Positions 24,781-34,900 of a stretch of DNA of 64,000 nt are shown in pieces; positions within the stretch are counted from its first letter, which is position 1, and every line of letters starts with the position of its first letter. The notes beneath the pieces are model-generated. The model was not told the origin of the DNA. It saw nothing but the letters and a program-made list of their open reading frames with translations, and made no database searches. The stretch covers positions 186,001-250,000 of the forward strand of contig JBAZMV010000003.1 of assembly GCA_041649635.1 (NCBI GenBank), given 5' to 3'. A program made the translations under genes and the position numbers. Source of the DNA: Dehalococcoidia bacterium. Lineage in GTDB: Bacteria; Chloroflexota; Dehalococcoidia; E44-bin15.

Positions 24781-26277
24781 GTGAAAAAAATAAACTTTGT
24801 GTTAACCTTTATCTTGGTGCTCTCCATTGCCACTTGCTGCGTGATATCCAGCGCCATGATAGCATGGTCGCAGTCAAGCGGGCCTGGCGAGTCGACTTAT
24901 AACTATACGCTAGTCAGCACCGCGGCATATTGCGATGTGGATGCCATACCATTTACTGGGAAAACAGGGGCTATTAGCGGCAACTTGAACAGCCGCGTCC
25001 TGGCCAATGATACTGAATTCAAAGCTATTTCCGCCAGCGACGACTCCAGGTGGAAAACCTCCGATCCAGGATACGGCGACGAGGTCTTCATGTGGTTCCA
25101 ACAAACGACGGATGAATATGCCCCTGGTGTTAAACAGATCGATCTAACCTTTGAAGGATATCTGGACACCACTGCAACTTTCCAGATACGGGCATACAAC
25201 AACAATACCGGCGCATGGGACCAAATCGGCACTACCATGAGCATTCCGTCCGGCTCCGACAGCACTATGACGCGCTCTATCACCAGCAACTGCGACGATT
25301 ACATAGACTCAACAAACCTCGGCACGCTTAACTGGGGGGTATACGCTTCTGTCACAGACCAGATGAATATCGATTACGTTGAAGCCGTAGTCTCATACGC
25401 CACCTGGGAAGAGATGGATAACTACGTTGCGGTTGACGAACTCTTCGGTGTCTGGGGATCAAATTCTTCTGACATCTATGCAGTCGGAGGTAACGGACAC
25501 ACTCAGGACGAAGGCACCATAATGCACTTCAATGGCAACGATTGGCGAGAAGTATACCATTACTCAACGGACTTCTTCTACGATGTCTGGGGTTCTTCAT
25601 CCTCCGACATATTTGCTGTGGGCCATCAGGGAACAATCGTCCATTACGACGGCAACTCTTGGAGTCAGATGAGTAGTCCTGTATCTAGCGGCCTCTTCAA
25701 TGTCTGGGGAACTTCTTCTTCCGATGTCTTTGCTGTTGGAACAAGCGGCGTTATATTGCACTATAACGGCTCTTCATGGTCATCAATGACCAGCGGCTCT
25801 AATGCAGTCCTTGAGTGCGTGTGGGGAACCTCTTCTTCCGATGTCTTCGCTGTAGGCCTAGATGGAACCATCCTACACTATAACGGCTCTTCATGGTCAT
25901 CAATGACTAGCGGCACCAGTGATATGCTATGTGGAGTGTGGGGCTCTTCCGCCACAGACGTCTTCGCCGTTGGCACAGGCTATAGCGAAGGTGAATACTA
26001 CGGTGTTGTCTTACACTACAATGGAAGCAGCTGGTCGAACATGAACGTCAGCTCAGGAAACCTCTTTAAGGTTTGGGGCACTTCATCCTCCGATGTCTTC
26101 GCCGTAGGCGGATACTTCGGACATGAAGTCCTGCACTACAACGGCACATCATGGTCGCAGATGGATTGCGACCCCTATTCTTGTCTCTTAGATGTCTGGG
26201 GAGTTTCTCCTTACACCGTGTTCGCCGTAGGTGTATACGCCTCAGACGATACCACCGCTATCTTTCAGTATGACTAA
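24781..26277 (+). CDS. Secreted repeat protein with seven VWG...FAVG...HYNG repeats
   Basis: 498 aa starting at GTG, seven bases after AAGGAG. A signal peptide (about residues 1-31) is followed by a region of about 190 residues without a recognised domain. Then come seven repeats of about 35-45 aa of the form VWGTSSSDVFAVG..G.ILHYNGSSWSSM. They probably fold as a beta-propeller. No membrane anchor is seen, so it is secreted or surface-associated. It is the gene controlled by the c-di-GMP riboswitch, which fits a role in adhesion or matrix. Confidence 0.85.
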   Translation: MKKINFVLTFILVLSIATCCVISSAMIAWSQSSGPGESTYNYTLVSTAAYCDVDAIPFTGKTGAISGNLNSRVLANDTEFKAISASDDSRWKTSDPGYGDEVFMWFQQTTDEYAPGVKQIDLTFEGYLDTTATFQIRAYNNNTGAWDQIGTTMSIPSGSDSTMTRSITSNCDDYIDSTNLGTLNWGVYASVTDQMNIDYVEAVVSYATWEEMDNYVAVDELFGVWGSNSSDIYAVGGNGHTQDEGTIMHFNGNDWREVYHYSTDFFYDVWGSSSSDIFAVGHQGTIVHYDGNSWSQMSSPVSSGLFNVWGTSSSDVFAVGTSGVILHYNGSSWSSMTSGSNAVLECVWGTSSSDVFAVGLDGTILHYNGSSWSSMTSGTSDMLCGVWGSSATDVFAVGTGYSEGEYYGVVLHYNGSSWSNMNVSSGNLFKVWGTSSSDVFAVGGYFGHEVLHYNGTSWSQMDCDPYSCLLDVWGVSPYTVFAVGVYASDDTTAIFQYD

Positions 26278-26317
26278 ACCAAGAGTTTTGTTTCTCCACA
26301 GCTGAGTCTTTAACGAA

Positions 26318-26346
26318 AGCCCGCCATCCTAAAAGATGGCGGGCTT
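26318..26346. terminator. Bidirectional terminator between convergent genes
   Basis: AGCCCGCCATC (26318-26328) and GATGGCGGGCT (26335-26345) form an 11-bp stem with a 6-base loop, with T-rich flanks on both sides. It can end both the repeat-protein gene and the leftward methyltransferase-Maf gene. Confidence 0.88.
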
Positions 26347-26355
26347 ATTCTATAA

Positions 26356-28176
26356 TTAATTCTTTAGAATTACTCCCCCATCGCACTCGAGGCACTTCGG
26401 GTGCAAAGCCCACTCCGGCCTCGGCCTGACCGCGACGCCGGCCTCGCGCAGAAGGCGTACCAAAAGACACAGCGGCAGACCGACGACGTTGAGATAGCAG
26501 CCGTGGACGCTGGACACCGGAGCGAAAATCGTATTCTGCACCGCATACGCACCCGCCTTGTCCATCGGGTCGCCGGAAGCGATGTAGTCTGCGCTCTCAT
26601 CGTCGCTATAGTTACGCATCGTAACCCCGGTCGACACGTGGTCTACGAATGAACTTCCGTTGCGGATAACGGCCACGGCGGTGATAACTTCGTGCCGCCG
26701 CCCGCGCAGGCGGCGCAGCATATCGGCGGCCTCGGCCTCATCGCGCGGCTTGCCGAGAATCGAACCTTCCAGCACGACGATGGTATCGGCGCCTATGACA
26801 GCTTTATCGTGATGCGACGCGGCAACCGACTCCGCTTTGAGCAAAGCCAAGCGCTCGGCGACGGCAGCGGGAGATTCGTCCGACGATATGCTCTCGTCAT
26901 CGGAGGACGCTGCCGACACGAAATCGAGCCCCAGCGCCAGCAGCAATTCGCGGCGGCGAGGCGACGCGGATGCAAGGACGACGTCAGGCGAGATATCGCT
27001 ACGGATGATCGTCGCTATGCACTCGACATGATAGGTGTGGGAGAACATGTCGACGGGCTGCACCTCGGCCAGGCGGTAGCCGCCGTCGCACAGGACACGC
27101 AAATCGCGCGCCAGGCTCTCCGGGTCGCACGAGACATAGACGACCTTGCGCGGCGCGAGCTTCAGCAGGGCGTCGAGTCCGCTGCGCTGGCAGCCCACGC
27201 GCGGCGGATCGAGGATGACGGCGTCGATCGCTATATCGAGCGACGGCAGCAAGACCTCGGTCTTACCTATGATAAACTCGACGTTTTCCAGACCGGCGAT
27301 GTTGACCTTCGCGTCATCGATAGCGGCGGGCGCCTCCTCGATGGCGATGACCTTACCCGCCTTAGACGCGAGTACGGCGGCGAAGGTGCCCACACCGGCG
27401 AAGGCGTCAACGATTACCTCGTTACCCTTAAGATCGAGCCGATCTTCGATGAAATCGATCATGCGCCCCGCCTGCGCCGTGTTCACCTGGAAGAAGGACG
27501 GCGACGAGATGCGAAAACGCCGCCCTTTGAGTTCTTCGTCGTACCATTTCTGGCCGGACGGTAGGTCGAGTTCCGGCATCCTGGGCTGGATGAGGTAGCT
27601 ACCCGTGTTGACTCCGTAGCGCACGGATATCTGTGTTCTCTTCTGGCAGCGCCCCTGTAAGGCCGACAGCGTCTCGTTTATCCACGGATTCATGATGTGG
27701 CAATGGTCGACGGCGACGAAATTGCGGCGCCATCGGTGCACGAAGCCGAGGCGGCCGTCGCGGTCGACGGTGAAACGGGCGTGGTTGCGATAGTTCCAGG
27801 GTTCGACGGCGGGCAGGGCGGCGCGCAGGGGTGGGGAGGCGAAGCCGCCGATGTCCTGGAGCCGGCGGCGCACCGCCTCGCGCTTTAATTCGAGCTGGAA
27901 GCTGTAATCGATATGCTGCCACTGGCATCCGGTGCACGCGCCGAAATGGGGGCAGCGCGGCTCCACTCGATATGGTGACTTCGATGTAATTTCGACGATA
28001 CGACCGTACAGCATACCGCGACGTCCGCGACGAACATCGACAACGGCCTCCTCACCGGGGATGACGCCCGCGACGAAAACCGCTTCGTCACACATATATG
28101 CGACGGCGTCGCCGTGCGGCGCGATATCGACGAATTCTAACGTCGTGCGCTGCGTTTCAGGTGTATTTTTCATCAT
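26356..28176 (-). CDS. Fusion: 23S rRNA uracil-C5 methyltransferase (RlmD/TrmA type) + Maf nucleotide pyrophosphatase
   Basis: 606 aa uninterrupted fusion. Residues 1 to about 392 form a TrmA-family methyltransferase: a TRAM-like start, the iron-sulfur cysteines Cys75, Cys81, Cys84 and Cys159, the SAM motif VDAFAGVGTFAA (256-267), DPPRVGC (323-329), the nucleophile Cys350 in VSCDP, and HVE (383-385). From about 398 a Maf domain begins with LASASPRRRELL and continues with VIGADTIVVL and DKAGAYAVQ. Maf proteins hydrolyse non-canonical or modified NTPs. The C-terminus ends in a CLEC pair. Both halves keep their catalytic motifs, so this is a real bifunctional protein or a recent fusion. Confidence 0.9.
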   Translation of the reverse strand: MMKNTPETQRTTLEFVDIAPHGDAVAYMCDEAVFVAGVIPGEEAVVDVRRGRRGMLYGRIVEITSKSPYRVEPRCPHFGACTGCQWQHIDYSFQLELKREAVRRRLQDIGGFASPPLRAALPAVEPWNYRNHARFTVDRDGRLGFVHRWRRNFVAVDHCHIMNPWINETLSALQGRCQKRTQISVRYGVNTGSYLIQPRMPELDLPSGQKWYDEELKGRRFRISSPSFFQVNTAQAGRMIDFIEDRLDLKGNEVIVDAFAGVGTFAAVLASKAGKVIAIEEAPAAIDDAKVNIAGLENVEFIIGKTEVLLPSLDIAIDAVILDPPRVGCQRSGLDALLKLAPRKVVYVSCDPESLARDLRVLCDGGYRLAEVQPVDMFSHTYHVECIATIIRSDISPDVVLASASPRRRELLLALGLDFVSAASSDDESISSDESPAAVAERLALLKAESVAASHHDKAVIGADTIVVLEGSILGKPRDEAEAADMLRRLRGRRHEVITAVAVIRNGSSFVDHVSTGVTMRNYSDDESADYIASGDPMDKAGAYAVQNTIFAPVSSVHGCYLNVVGLPLCLLVRLLREAGVAVRPRPEWALHPKCLECDGGVILKN

Positions 28177-28190
28177 AATAAAGAGCCTCT

Positions 28191-28300
28191 CGGAAAAGAG
28201 GTGTCCTTCCTCGGAAGGACCGGGGTTTTAGGGGTGTCCCCTATTCCTTTTCTCTTCCCCCAAGACTGGGGGATAACAGGGGGTTGAATAAGACTCTTTC
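28191..28300. repeat. Dispersed palindromic repeat, family A copy 2
   Basis: GGAAAAGAGGTG, a TCCTTCC/GGAAGGA hairpin, then CGGGGTTTTAGGGGTGTCCCC and TCCCCCAAGACTGGGGGA with a TAACAGGGGGTTGA end. Layout matches the copies near 20851, 42831 and 50521. Confidence 0.75.
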
Positions 28301-28330
28301 CAACATTCTCACAAGGGCTATTATAACAGT

Positions 28331-28358
28331 AGGGGCGAAAAATTTTTCGCCCCTACGT
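28331..28358. repeat. Perfect intergenic palindrome (GTAGGGGCGAAA...)
   Basis: GTAGGGGCGAAAA pairs with TTTTCGCCCCTAC almost without a loop. Partial relatives with TAGGGGCGAG occur at 10475 and 21537 and a GCGCCCCTACG relative near 42926. It lies 29 bases beyond the antiporter stop and could help end that transcript. Confidence 0.65.
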
Positions 28359-28386
28359 TAGAAATCGCGGAACAATGTTCAAAATA

Positions 28387-30117
28387 TCACCCGATGATCT
28401 CTCCTTCGTCCTCCGTCACCTTGCAGCGGTACTCCGAGCATTCATTCGGAATCTCCTCCTCGGTCAGCAGCTTCTCCAGCAGGGCGGCCGTCTTCTCCGC
28501 CGCCTCGAAGTGGGGAAGTATCACAAAATCGGCTCCGGCGGCCCATAACTTCTTGGCCGCCTCTATGCTTTCGGCGGTGACCACTACCCTGGCCTTGGGA
28601 TTAACCCTCTTCGTGTAGTTGAGCAGCGCCAGGTTGCTCGTGCCTTTCAGAATCGTATCGGGTATGGTCGAGACCACGACTTTCGCCTCCTCGATCCCGC
28701 ACTCCTTCAGCGTCCCGGTATTGCCCAGATCGCCGAAATCGCATTTAACGCCGTGTCTGCCCAGCTTGCGGTGAACCTCCGGATTGAAATCGATGACCTC
28801 GATCTTATCCTTGATGGCAGGGTTCAGCTTCTCCACCGCCTGCAGCAGATGGCTGGCTATCTTGTAGAAACCCAGGAACAGTATAGGGCGATGCGCTTCG
28901 GCCCCGGCGCCATCTTCCTCTTTTATCCCCACATCCGGCATCTTCATCTTCTTAAGCACGCGGTCCGCCAGCAGGTACAGCTTGTGGCTGTAGGTCATCA
29001 TGTATGTGGACGAAAGGAACGTGATCATCACGGTGAAGAGCACGATGGTCATCACGCTTTCATTGATGTGACCGTACGTGATCCCGATGGCAACGATGAC
29101 AAGGGCGAACTCGCTTATCTGCGACAGGTTTAGCGGCACAAGGAAACTTACCCGGATGCCCTTCTTCATCAGGTACAGCGCCGGGAACGTGGAAATGAAA
29201 CGGCTCGCTATCAGGAACAGGGCCGCCAAAAGCGACCAAACGAAAATATTCAGCGTAGGCTCGGTTACCCTCATACCCAGTGAGACGAAGAACAGGATGA
29301 GGAAGAAGGAGCGGATGCTGCTGACCCTGTCGTTTATCTCCTGCTTATAGGGGAAGGCGAATAAGCTGACGCCGGCGATGAGGGCGCCCATGGCCCGGCT
29401 TAATTCCAGGACATCGCCCGAGACCCATGAGACAAGGAAACACCACCCCAGCGCCGCCACCAGTATAAGCTCGGGATTCTTGGCTATGCCCCGGAAGACG
29501 AACGGCAATATGTAACGGCTGACAAGTACGCTTCCAGCGATTAGCCCCACCCCCTTGAGAAGCGAAAGCCCCAGGGTGCCTATCGCGGGATCAGCCAGAT
29601 TAGGCTGAACGGTAAGGAATATGATAGCCCAGATGTCCTGCAAAACCAGGATGCCCAGTGTGATGCGGCCCGGCAGTGTATCCAGCTCGAACTTATCGTA
29701 GAGCACCTTGACCACGATCATAGTGCTGCTGAGGGCGAAGACGATGGCCAGATACAAAGTGGCATACTGACCGCCGTCGCTGAATGCCGGCAGCTTGAAG
29801 AAAGCAAAACCCAGGCCTACGCATATGGCGAACTGAAGCACCGCTACGACGAGAAGCGACTTGCCGGACTGTTTAATCTTCCTGAGGTCGAGCTCCAGCC
29901 CTACCATGAACATGAGCGCTATCAAGCCCAGTTCAGAGGTGAAATTTATCGCGTCGGGGTTGGTCACCCACTTGAGCCCGAGCTGCGGCCCGATGATGAT
30001 GCCGGCGATGATATATCCCATGATGACAGGCTGGCGCAGCCTGTGCATTATGTAGCCCATGACCGCGGCGGCCACGATGGAGATTAGTACCCCGCGGATT
30101 ATTTCAAGTTCTTCCAT
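28387..30117 (-). CDS. Kef-type cation/proton antiporter with RCK (TrkA-N) domain
   Basis: 576 aa. About 12 transmembrane helices (residues 5-395) form a CPA2-family Na+/H+ exchanger domain, with GYIIAGIIIGP near the start and GLIALMFMVGLELD. The cytoplasmic C-terminus (about 415-540) is a Rossmann-type RCK/TrkA-N domain (PILFLGFYKIASHLLQAVEK, CDFGDLGNTGTLKECGI). It exchanges K+ or Na+ for H+ across the membrane, probably gated by a nucleotide bound to the RCK domain. No KefF/KefG-like partner is next to it. Confidence 0.92.
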   Translation of the reverse strand: MEELEIIRGVLISIVAAAVMGYIMHRLRQPVIMGYIIAGIIIGPQLGLKWVTNPDAINFTSELGLIALMFMVGLELDLRKIKQSGKSLLVVAVLQFAICVGLGFAFFKLPAFSDGGQYATLYLAIVFALSSTMIVVKVLYDKFELDTLPGRITLGILVLQDIWAIIFLTVQPNLADPAIGTLGLSLLKGVGLIAGSVLVSRYILPFVFRGIAKNPELILVAALGWCFLVSWVSGDVLELSRAMGALIAGVSLFAFPYKQEINDRVSSIRSFFLILFFVSLGMRVTEPTLNIFVWSLLAALFLIASRFISTFPALYLMKKGIRVSFLVPLNLSQISEFALVIVAIGITYGHINESVMTIVLFTVMITFLSSTYMMTYSHKLYLLADRVLKKMKMPDVGIKEEDGAGAEAHRPILFLGFYKIASHLLQAVEKLNPAIKDKIEVIDFNPEVHRKLGRHGVKCDFGDLGNTGTLKECGIEEAKVVVSTIPDTILKGTSNLALLNYTKRVNPKARVVVTAESIEAAKKLWAAGADFVILPHFEAAEKTAALLEKLLTEEEIPNECSEYRCKVTEDEGEIIG

Positions 30118-30221
30118 CTATGTTTTCTTTTTCGGAAAGCGATATTCGTAAATTAAAATATTATGTCAGTTCCGGGTTGTCAAAGTCAACTGCAATCAAT
30201 AAACGCAACCGGCGGCCGACG

Positions 30222-30650
30222 TCACAATTCTTTGCCGTCGATTGTTATAGACCATATCCTCCATGAGCCGTCGTACCTGGTCAGGCCGGCGTTGAACGAC
30301 AGCTTCGCTCCATCGCCGTAGACGATATCGCCGCGTATCACCGAGAGGCTCATATTCGTCGATTGCGACTCTTTGGTATCCACACGCCATCCCGATGATT
30401 CGACATGTTCGTATTCCGCGAACAGTTCGTCATAATTTTCATCGATGAAATCCTGGATGTCGCTCTTCGACGCGCCCAGCCCGACATAGAGGGCATCGGC
30501 CGAGGCATAATTACGGGACTGACCCGCCGACATGAACTGCTCCACGCAATCCTCGGCAGGGCCGATGTCAGTGCCCAGCGACCATACCTGAACGGCCACG
30601 ACTATGAGAGCGATGAAAACCGTGCCGATGAAAAACAGCCACTTCTTCAT
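30222..30650 (-). CDS. Hypothetical exported or membrane-anchored protein
   Basis: 142 aa, not recognised. The N-terminal helix MKKWLFFIGTVFIALIVVAVQVW is a signal peptide or anchor. The remainder (AEDCVEQFMSAGQSRNYASADALYV...YDGSWRIWSITIDGKEL) looks like a small NTF2/DUF4878-type alpha+beta domain, judged only from the pattern of an N-terminal helix pair and a terminal strand pair. It stands alone between the antiporter and the deoxyhypusine-synthase-like gene. Confidence 0.6.
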   Translation of the reverse strand: MKKWLFFIGTVFIALIVVAVQVWSLGTDIGPAEDCVEQFMSAGQSRNYASADALYVGLGASKSDIQDFIDENYDELFAEYEHVESSGWRVDTKESQSTNMSLSVIRGDIVYGDGAKLSFNAGLTRYDGSWRIWSITIDGKEL

Positions 30651-30791
30651 GCAGCAAACCTCTCATTCCCGCCGACGCGGATACGGATATAAGCAACCGA
30701 TCTGATTATAGTATAAATGACAACGAATGGTTAATGATAATGACCGCGGATAACTGCGAAGTTAGCTTCACGACTTCGGGAGAATCGCCGA

Positions 30792-31850
30792 TTACCAGCC
30801 TAGCACGTAGGCGAAGACCAGCGGCGCAACGATGGTGGCGTCGGACTCGATGATGAACCTGGGCGTGTCGACGCCGAGCTTGCCCCATGTGATCTTCTCG
30901 TTGGGCACGGCGCCGGAGTAGGAGCCGTAGCTGGTTGTGCTGTCGCTCACCTGGCAGAAGTAATCCCACAGCGGCACGTCCCGCTCCAGGTCCAGCTGAA
31001 GCATGGGCACAACGCAGATAGGGAAGTCGCCGGTGATGCCGCCGCCGATCTGGAACATGCCCATCGGATGCTTCTTTGTCGTTTTGGTGTAATAATCGGC
31101 CAGCCAGACCATGTACTCTACGCCGGTGCGCACGGTATGCGGGTTCTTAATATTCCCACGAATAACATATGATGCGTACATGTTGCCTAGGGTGCTGTCC
31201 TCCCACCCCGGAACGACGATGGGCACCTTTTTCTCCATCGCGGCCAGCATCCACGAATTTTTGGGGTCGATCTGATAGAACTTCTTCATCCCGCCGCCGG
31301 CCAGGAGCTGCTGCAGGAACTCGTGGGGGAAGTAGCGCTCGCCTTTCCTGTCCGCCTTCTCCCAGAGCTTTAGTATGGGCTTTTCCATACGCTCCATGAT
31401 CGCGTACTCGGGGATACAGGTATCGGTCACGCGGTTCAGGCGGCTGTCGAGAAGCGCCTTTTCCTCTTTAGGCGTAAGGTGGCGGTAGTTAGGCACGTCC
31501 TCGTATAGGTCGTAGGCGATGAGATTGAAGACGTCCTCTTCGAGGTTGGCGCCGGTGCAAGTGATGAGATGTACCTTGTCCTTACGTATCATCTCGGCCA
31601 GCGACAGGCCCAGCTCCGCGGTGCTCATAGCGCCGCCCATGGATACCATCATCTTTCCGCCCCGCGACAGGAAATCGCGGTAGGCTCGCGCCGCATCGAG
31701 CAATACGGCGGCGTTGAAGTGACGATAGTGATGCTCAATGAACGAACCTACAGGACCGAGCGGCTGAAGCTTCGCTCCAGACCTAGAACGAGTATTTTTA
31801 TTCCCTTGTTTCTGCTTCGATCGCGCTCTGGGCCCTGAAGTTATGGCCAT
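30792..31850 (-). CDS. Deoxyhypusine synthase-like protein lacking the catalytic lysine
   Basis: 352 aa of the deoxyhypusine synthase family, with the NAD-binding segment LITCTGANLEED (95-106), VPGWEDSTLGN (213-223), QIGGGITGD (267-275) and TWGKLGVD (321-328). In eukaryotic enzymes the residue after GGGVV is the lysine that forms the covalent imine; here GGGIT is followed by Gly274. Bacteria lack eIF5A, so the substrate must differ. Bacterial relatives have been proposed to act on polyamines. The N-terminal 25 residues are basic and low-complexity. Function is inferred only by family. Confidence 0.85.
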   Translation of the reverse strand: MAITSGPRARSKQKQGNKNTRSRSGAKLQPLGPVGSFIEHHYRHFNAAVLLDAARAYRDFLSRGGKMMVSMGGAMSTAELGLSLAEMIRKDKVHLITCTGANLEEDVFNLIAYDLYEDVPNYRHLTPKEEKALLDSRLNRVTDTCIPEYAIMERMEKPILKLWEKADRKGERYFPHEFLQQLLAGGGMKKFYQIDPKNSWMLAAMEKKVPIVVPGWEDSTLGNMYASYVIRGNIKNPHTVRTGVEYMVWLADYYTKTTKKHPMGMFQIGGGITGDFPICVVPMLQLDLERDVPLWDYFCQVSDSTTSYGSYSGAVPNEKITWGKLGVDTPRFIIESDATIVAPLVFAYVLGW

Positions 31851-31980
31851 AGAAATAACTCCTTGATTACGCTTGCAGAATCGCGCCGCCGATTACATTT
31901 AATGAAGGCCACGCAGACACAACTGCAGTAATTATCGGCAAGGCTTTCAGGCTCGACTATGTGTCAGTTCCGACCCGGCG

Positions 31981-34900
31981 CTAATCTTCTTCAGATGGCT
32001 CTTCCTCAGGCGGCTCGATCTCTGCGGAAGGCTCCTCTATCAGGTCCTCTTCCTCCCCCTTCTCCGCCGCCAGTTCCTCAGCCAATGCCATCTCGTCTCT
32101 AATCAGACCGCCGTCCAATGCCTCCAGCAGCGCTCCCTCAAAGGTCTTCTCATCCAGAACGAGCGGAGGAGGAGGCATCAACGAAGCCATAGCCTCGGGC
32201 GAGAGAACACACCTTGCCGGTATCAGCTTGCCTATGATGACATTCTCCTTGAGTCCGAGCAGTTTGTCCGTCTTACCTGCCACCGCGGCCTCGGTAAGGA
32301 CCCTCGTAGTCTCCTGGAATGATGCCGCCGACAGGAAACTGTTCGTATTCAACGAAGCCTTCGTTATCCCCAATAGAACCGGTTGCGCCGTAGCCGGCTC
32401 GCCGCCTTCGGCCAGCACCTTGGCGTTGATATCTTCATAAGTAAAGCGGTCCACAAGCTCGCCGGGTAGCAGTTCGGTGTCCCCGGGGACATCTATTCTT
32501 ACCTTGCGCAGCATCTGGCGCACTATGGTCTCGATATGTTTATCGTTGATGGCCACGCCCTGGGAGCGATATACCTGCTGCACTTCGTCTACCAGGTACT
32601 GCTGCACGGACTCCCGCCCCATGATACGAAGCAGATCCTGCGGATTTAGGAAACCTTCCGTGATCTGTTGCCCGGCATGCACCTGCTGGCCCGACTCGAC
32701 AATGATGTGCGACGCGGCCGAAACGATATATTCGCGCTGTTCCTTCTCCTCATATGAGATGGAGATCAGATTTTTGTCGACACTCACTGTGCCGGCAACC
32801 CTGGCGATATGCGGAGCAGCCTCGGCCTCCGTTGTCAGCGCCTTGGAGCCCTTTCCCGGCTCGGCAAGGACCTCCCCCACATCGACCCATTGCCCCGTGC
32901 TGACGCTGGCCTTCCAGCCTGAAGGGAGGGTAACCTCCTCCTTGTATGTTTCAGAACTTTCCACCTTGATCTTGCGCTCATCTTCTCCCTCAATGACCTG
33001 TACCTGTCCGTCTATCTCGGAGATGACCGCCTGGATCTTCGGCGAACGAGCCTCAAACAACTCTTCAACGCGAGGCAGACCACTGATGATATCCTGTCCG
33101 GCGACGCCTCCCGTATGGAACGTGCGCAGGGTTAACTGCGTGCCGGGCTCGCCGATGCTCTGGGCCGCGATGATCCCCACCGCCTCGCCCATCCTGACCC
33201 TTGTCCCGTGCGCCAAGCTCCTGCCGTAGCACTTCTGGCAGACGCCGTGCCTGAGCTGGCAGGACAGCGCCGATCTAACGTAAACGCTCTTGATCCCGGC
33301 CTGAACGATTTCCTTGGCCTTGCCTTCATCGATCTCTTCATCCTTCTCGATAATGACCTCGCCGGTTTTAGGATGTACGATATCTTCTATAACGATCCTG
33401 CCAGATATTCGTTCCTCGAAAGGCGCTATGATCCGCCTTCCCGAATCCGATGTGATCCATATGCCGGAAGTCGTGCCGCAGTCCTCTTCAAGCACGATAA
33501 CGTCCTGAGCCACATCCACGAGCCTTCTTGTAAGGTAACCGCTGTCCGCGGTGCGTAAGGCGGTATCGGCGAGGCCTTTTCTGGCGCCGTGCGTGGATAT
33601 AAAGTATTCCAGCGCCGTTAAACCCTCGCGGAAGCTGGAGCGGATAGGCAGGTCGATAACCCGCCCCGACGGGTCGGCCATCAGTCCTCGCATGCCGGCC
33701 ATTTGTCTTATCTGCGCAATGTTTCCTTTGGCCCCCGAAGTAGCCATCAAATATATTGAGCCGTACTTATCCAGGTTCTCCTCGATGGCCTTGGATACCC
33801 GGTCGGTCGCCTCCGACCATAGTCTAACCGTGTTGGTATAGCGTTCATCCTCGGAGATAAGCCCCTTCTGGAACTGGCTGTCGACCTCGGCCACCTTCTT
33901 GTCTATCTCTTCCAATATCCCTTTCTTGGACTCCGGCGCCTGCATATCATGTATCGCTATACTGCAACCCGACTGCGTAGCATAACGGAACCCGAGTCTT
34001 TTGATATCGTCGGCAAGTTTTGCGGCCTTCTCGTTGCCCAGCTTCTTGTAGCAATCGGCCACCATGCGCCTCAGCGTCCCTTTATCTGTCGTCTTATTTA
34101 AGAATCCCAGTTCCTCGGGAACGACTTCATTAAAAATGATGCGTCCAACCGTGGTCTTTAAGCGTTCTCCTTCCGCATTCCTTGCCTCGATCTCGGCACC
34201 AAGGTCTATTATGCCCATATCGTAAGCCAGCTTTGCTTCCTCAAAGTCGCTGAAGGCCAGCCCTTTGCCTTTCCCGTTTACCTTGGGCATGGTCAGGTAG
34301 TAACACCCCAGAACGATATCGAGGGTGGCGGCCACCGCCGGTTCGCCCGAACTTGGCAGCAGCATGTTCCTTGTGGAGAGCATGACCTCCCGCGCCTCCA
34401 GAACCGCCGCCCTGGAAAGAGGAACGTGCACCGCCATCTGGTCGCCGTCAAAGTCGGCATTAAACGCGGTGCAGACCAGAGGGTGTATCTGAATGGCGCT
34501 GCCGTCTATCAGAACGGGCTCGAATGCCTGGATGCCCAGCCGGTGCAGTGTGGGGGCGCGGTTAAGCAGAACCGGCCGCTCCTTCATCACAATCGTTAAA
34601 GCGTCCCAGACCTCCGGCCTTTCCCTCTCCACCAGGCGCTTGGCGCTCTTGATATTGTGGGCATGGCCCTGAATTATGAGATGGTGCATCACAAACGGTT
34701 TGAACAGCTCGAGGGCCATCCGCTTGGGCAAACCGCACTGACCCAGCGTCAACTCAGGTCCGACCACGATGACCGAACGTCCGCTATAGTCAACACGCTT
34801 GCCGAGAAGGTTCTGGCGGAAGCGTCCCTGTTTGCCCCTGAGCATATCCGACAGCGATTTCAGCTTATGATTGCCGGCGCTCGTTATGGCCCTGCCCCTG

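Noticed and set aside
26692..27564. 290-codon + strand frame opposite the methyltransferase-Maf gene
   Set aside because: Antisense to a gene with all catalytic motifs; no ribosome site.
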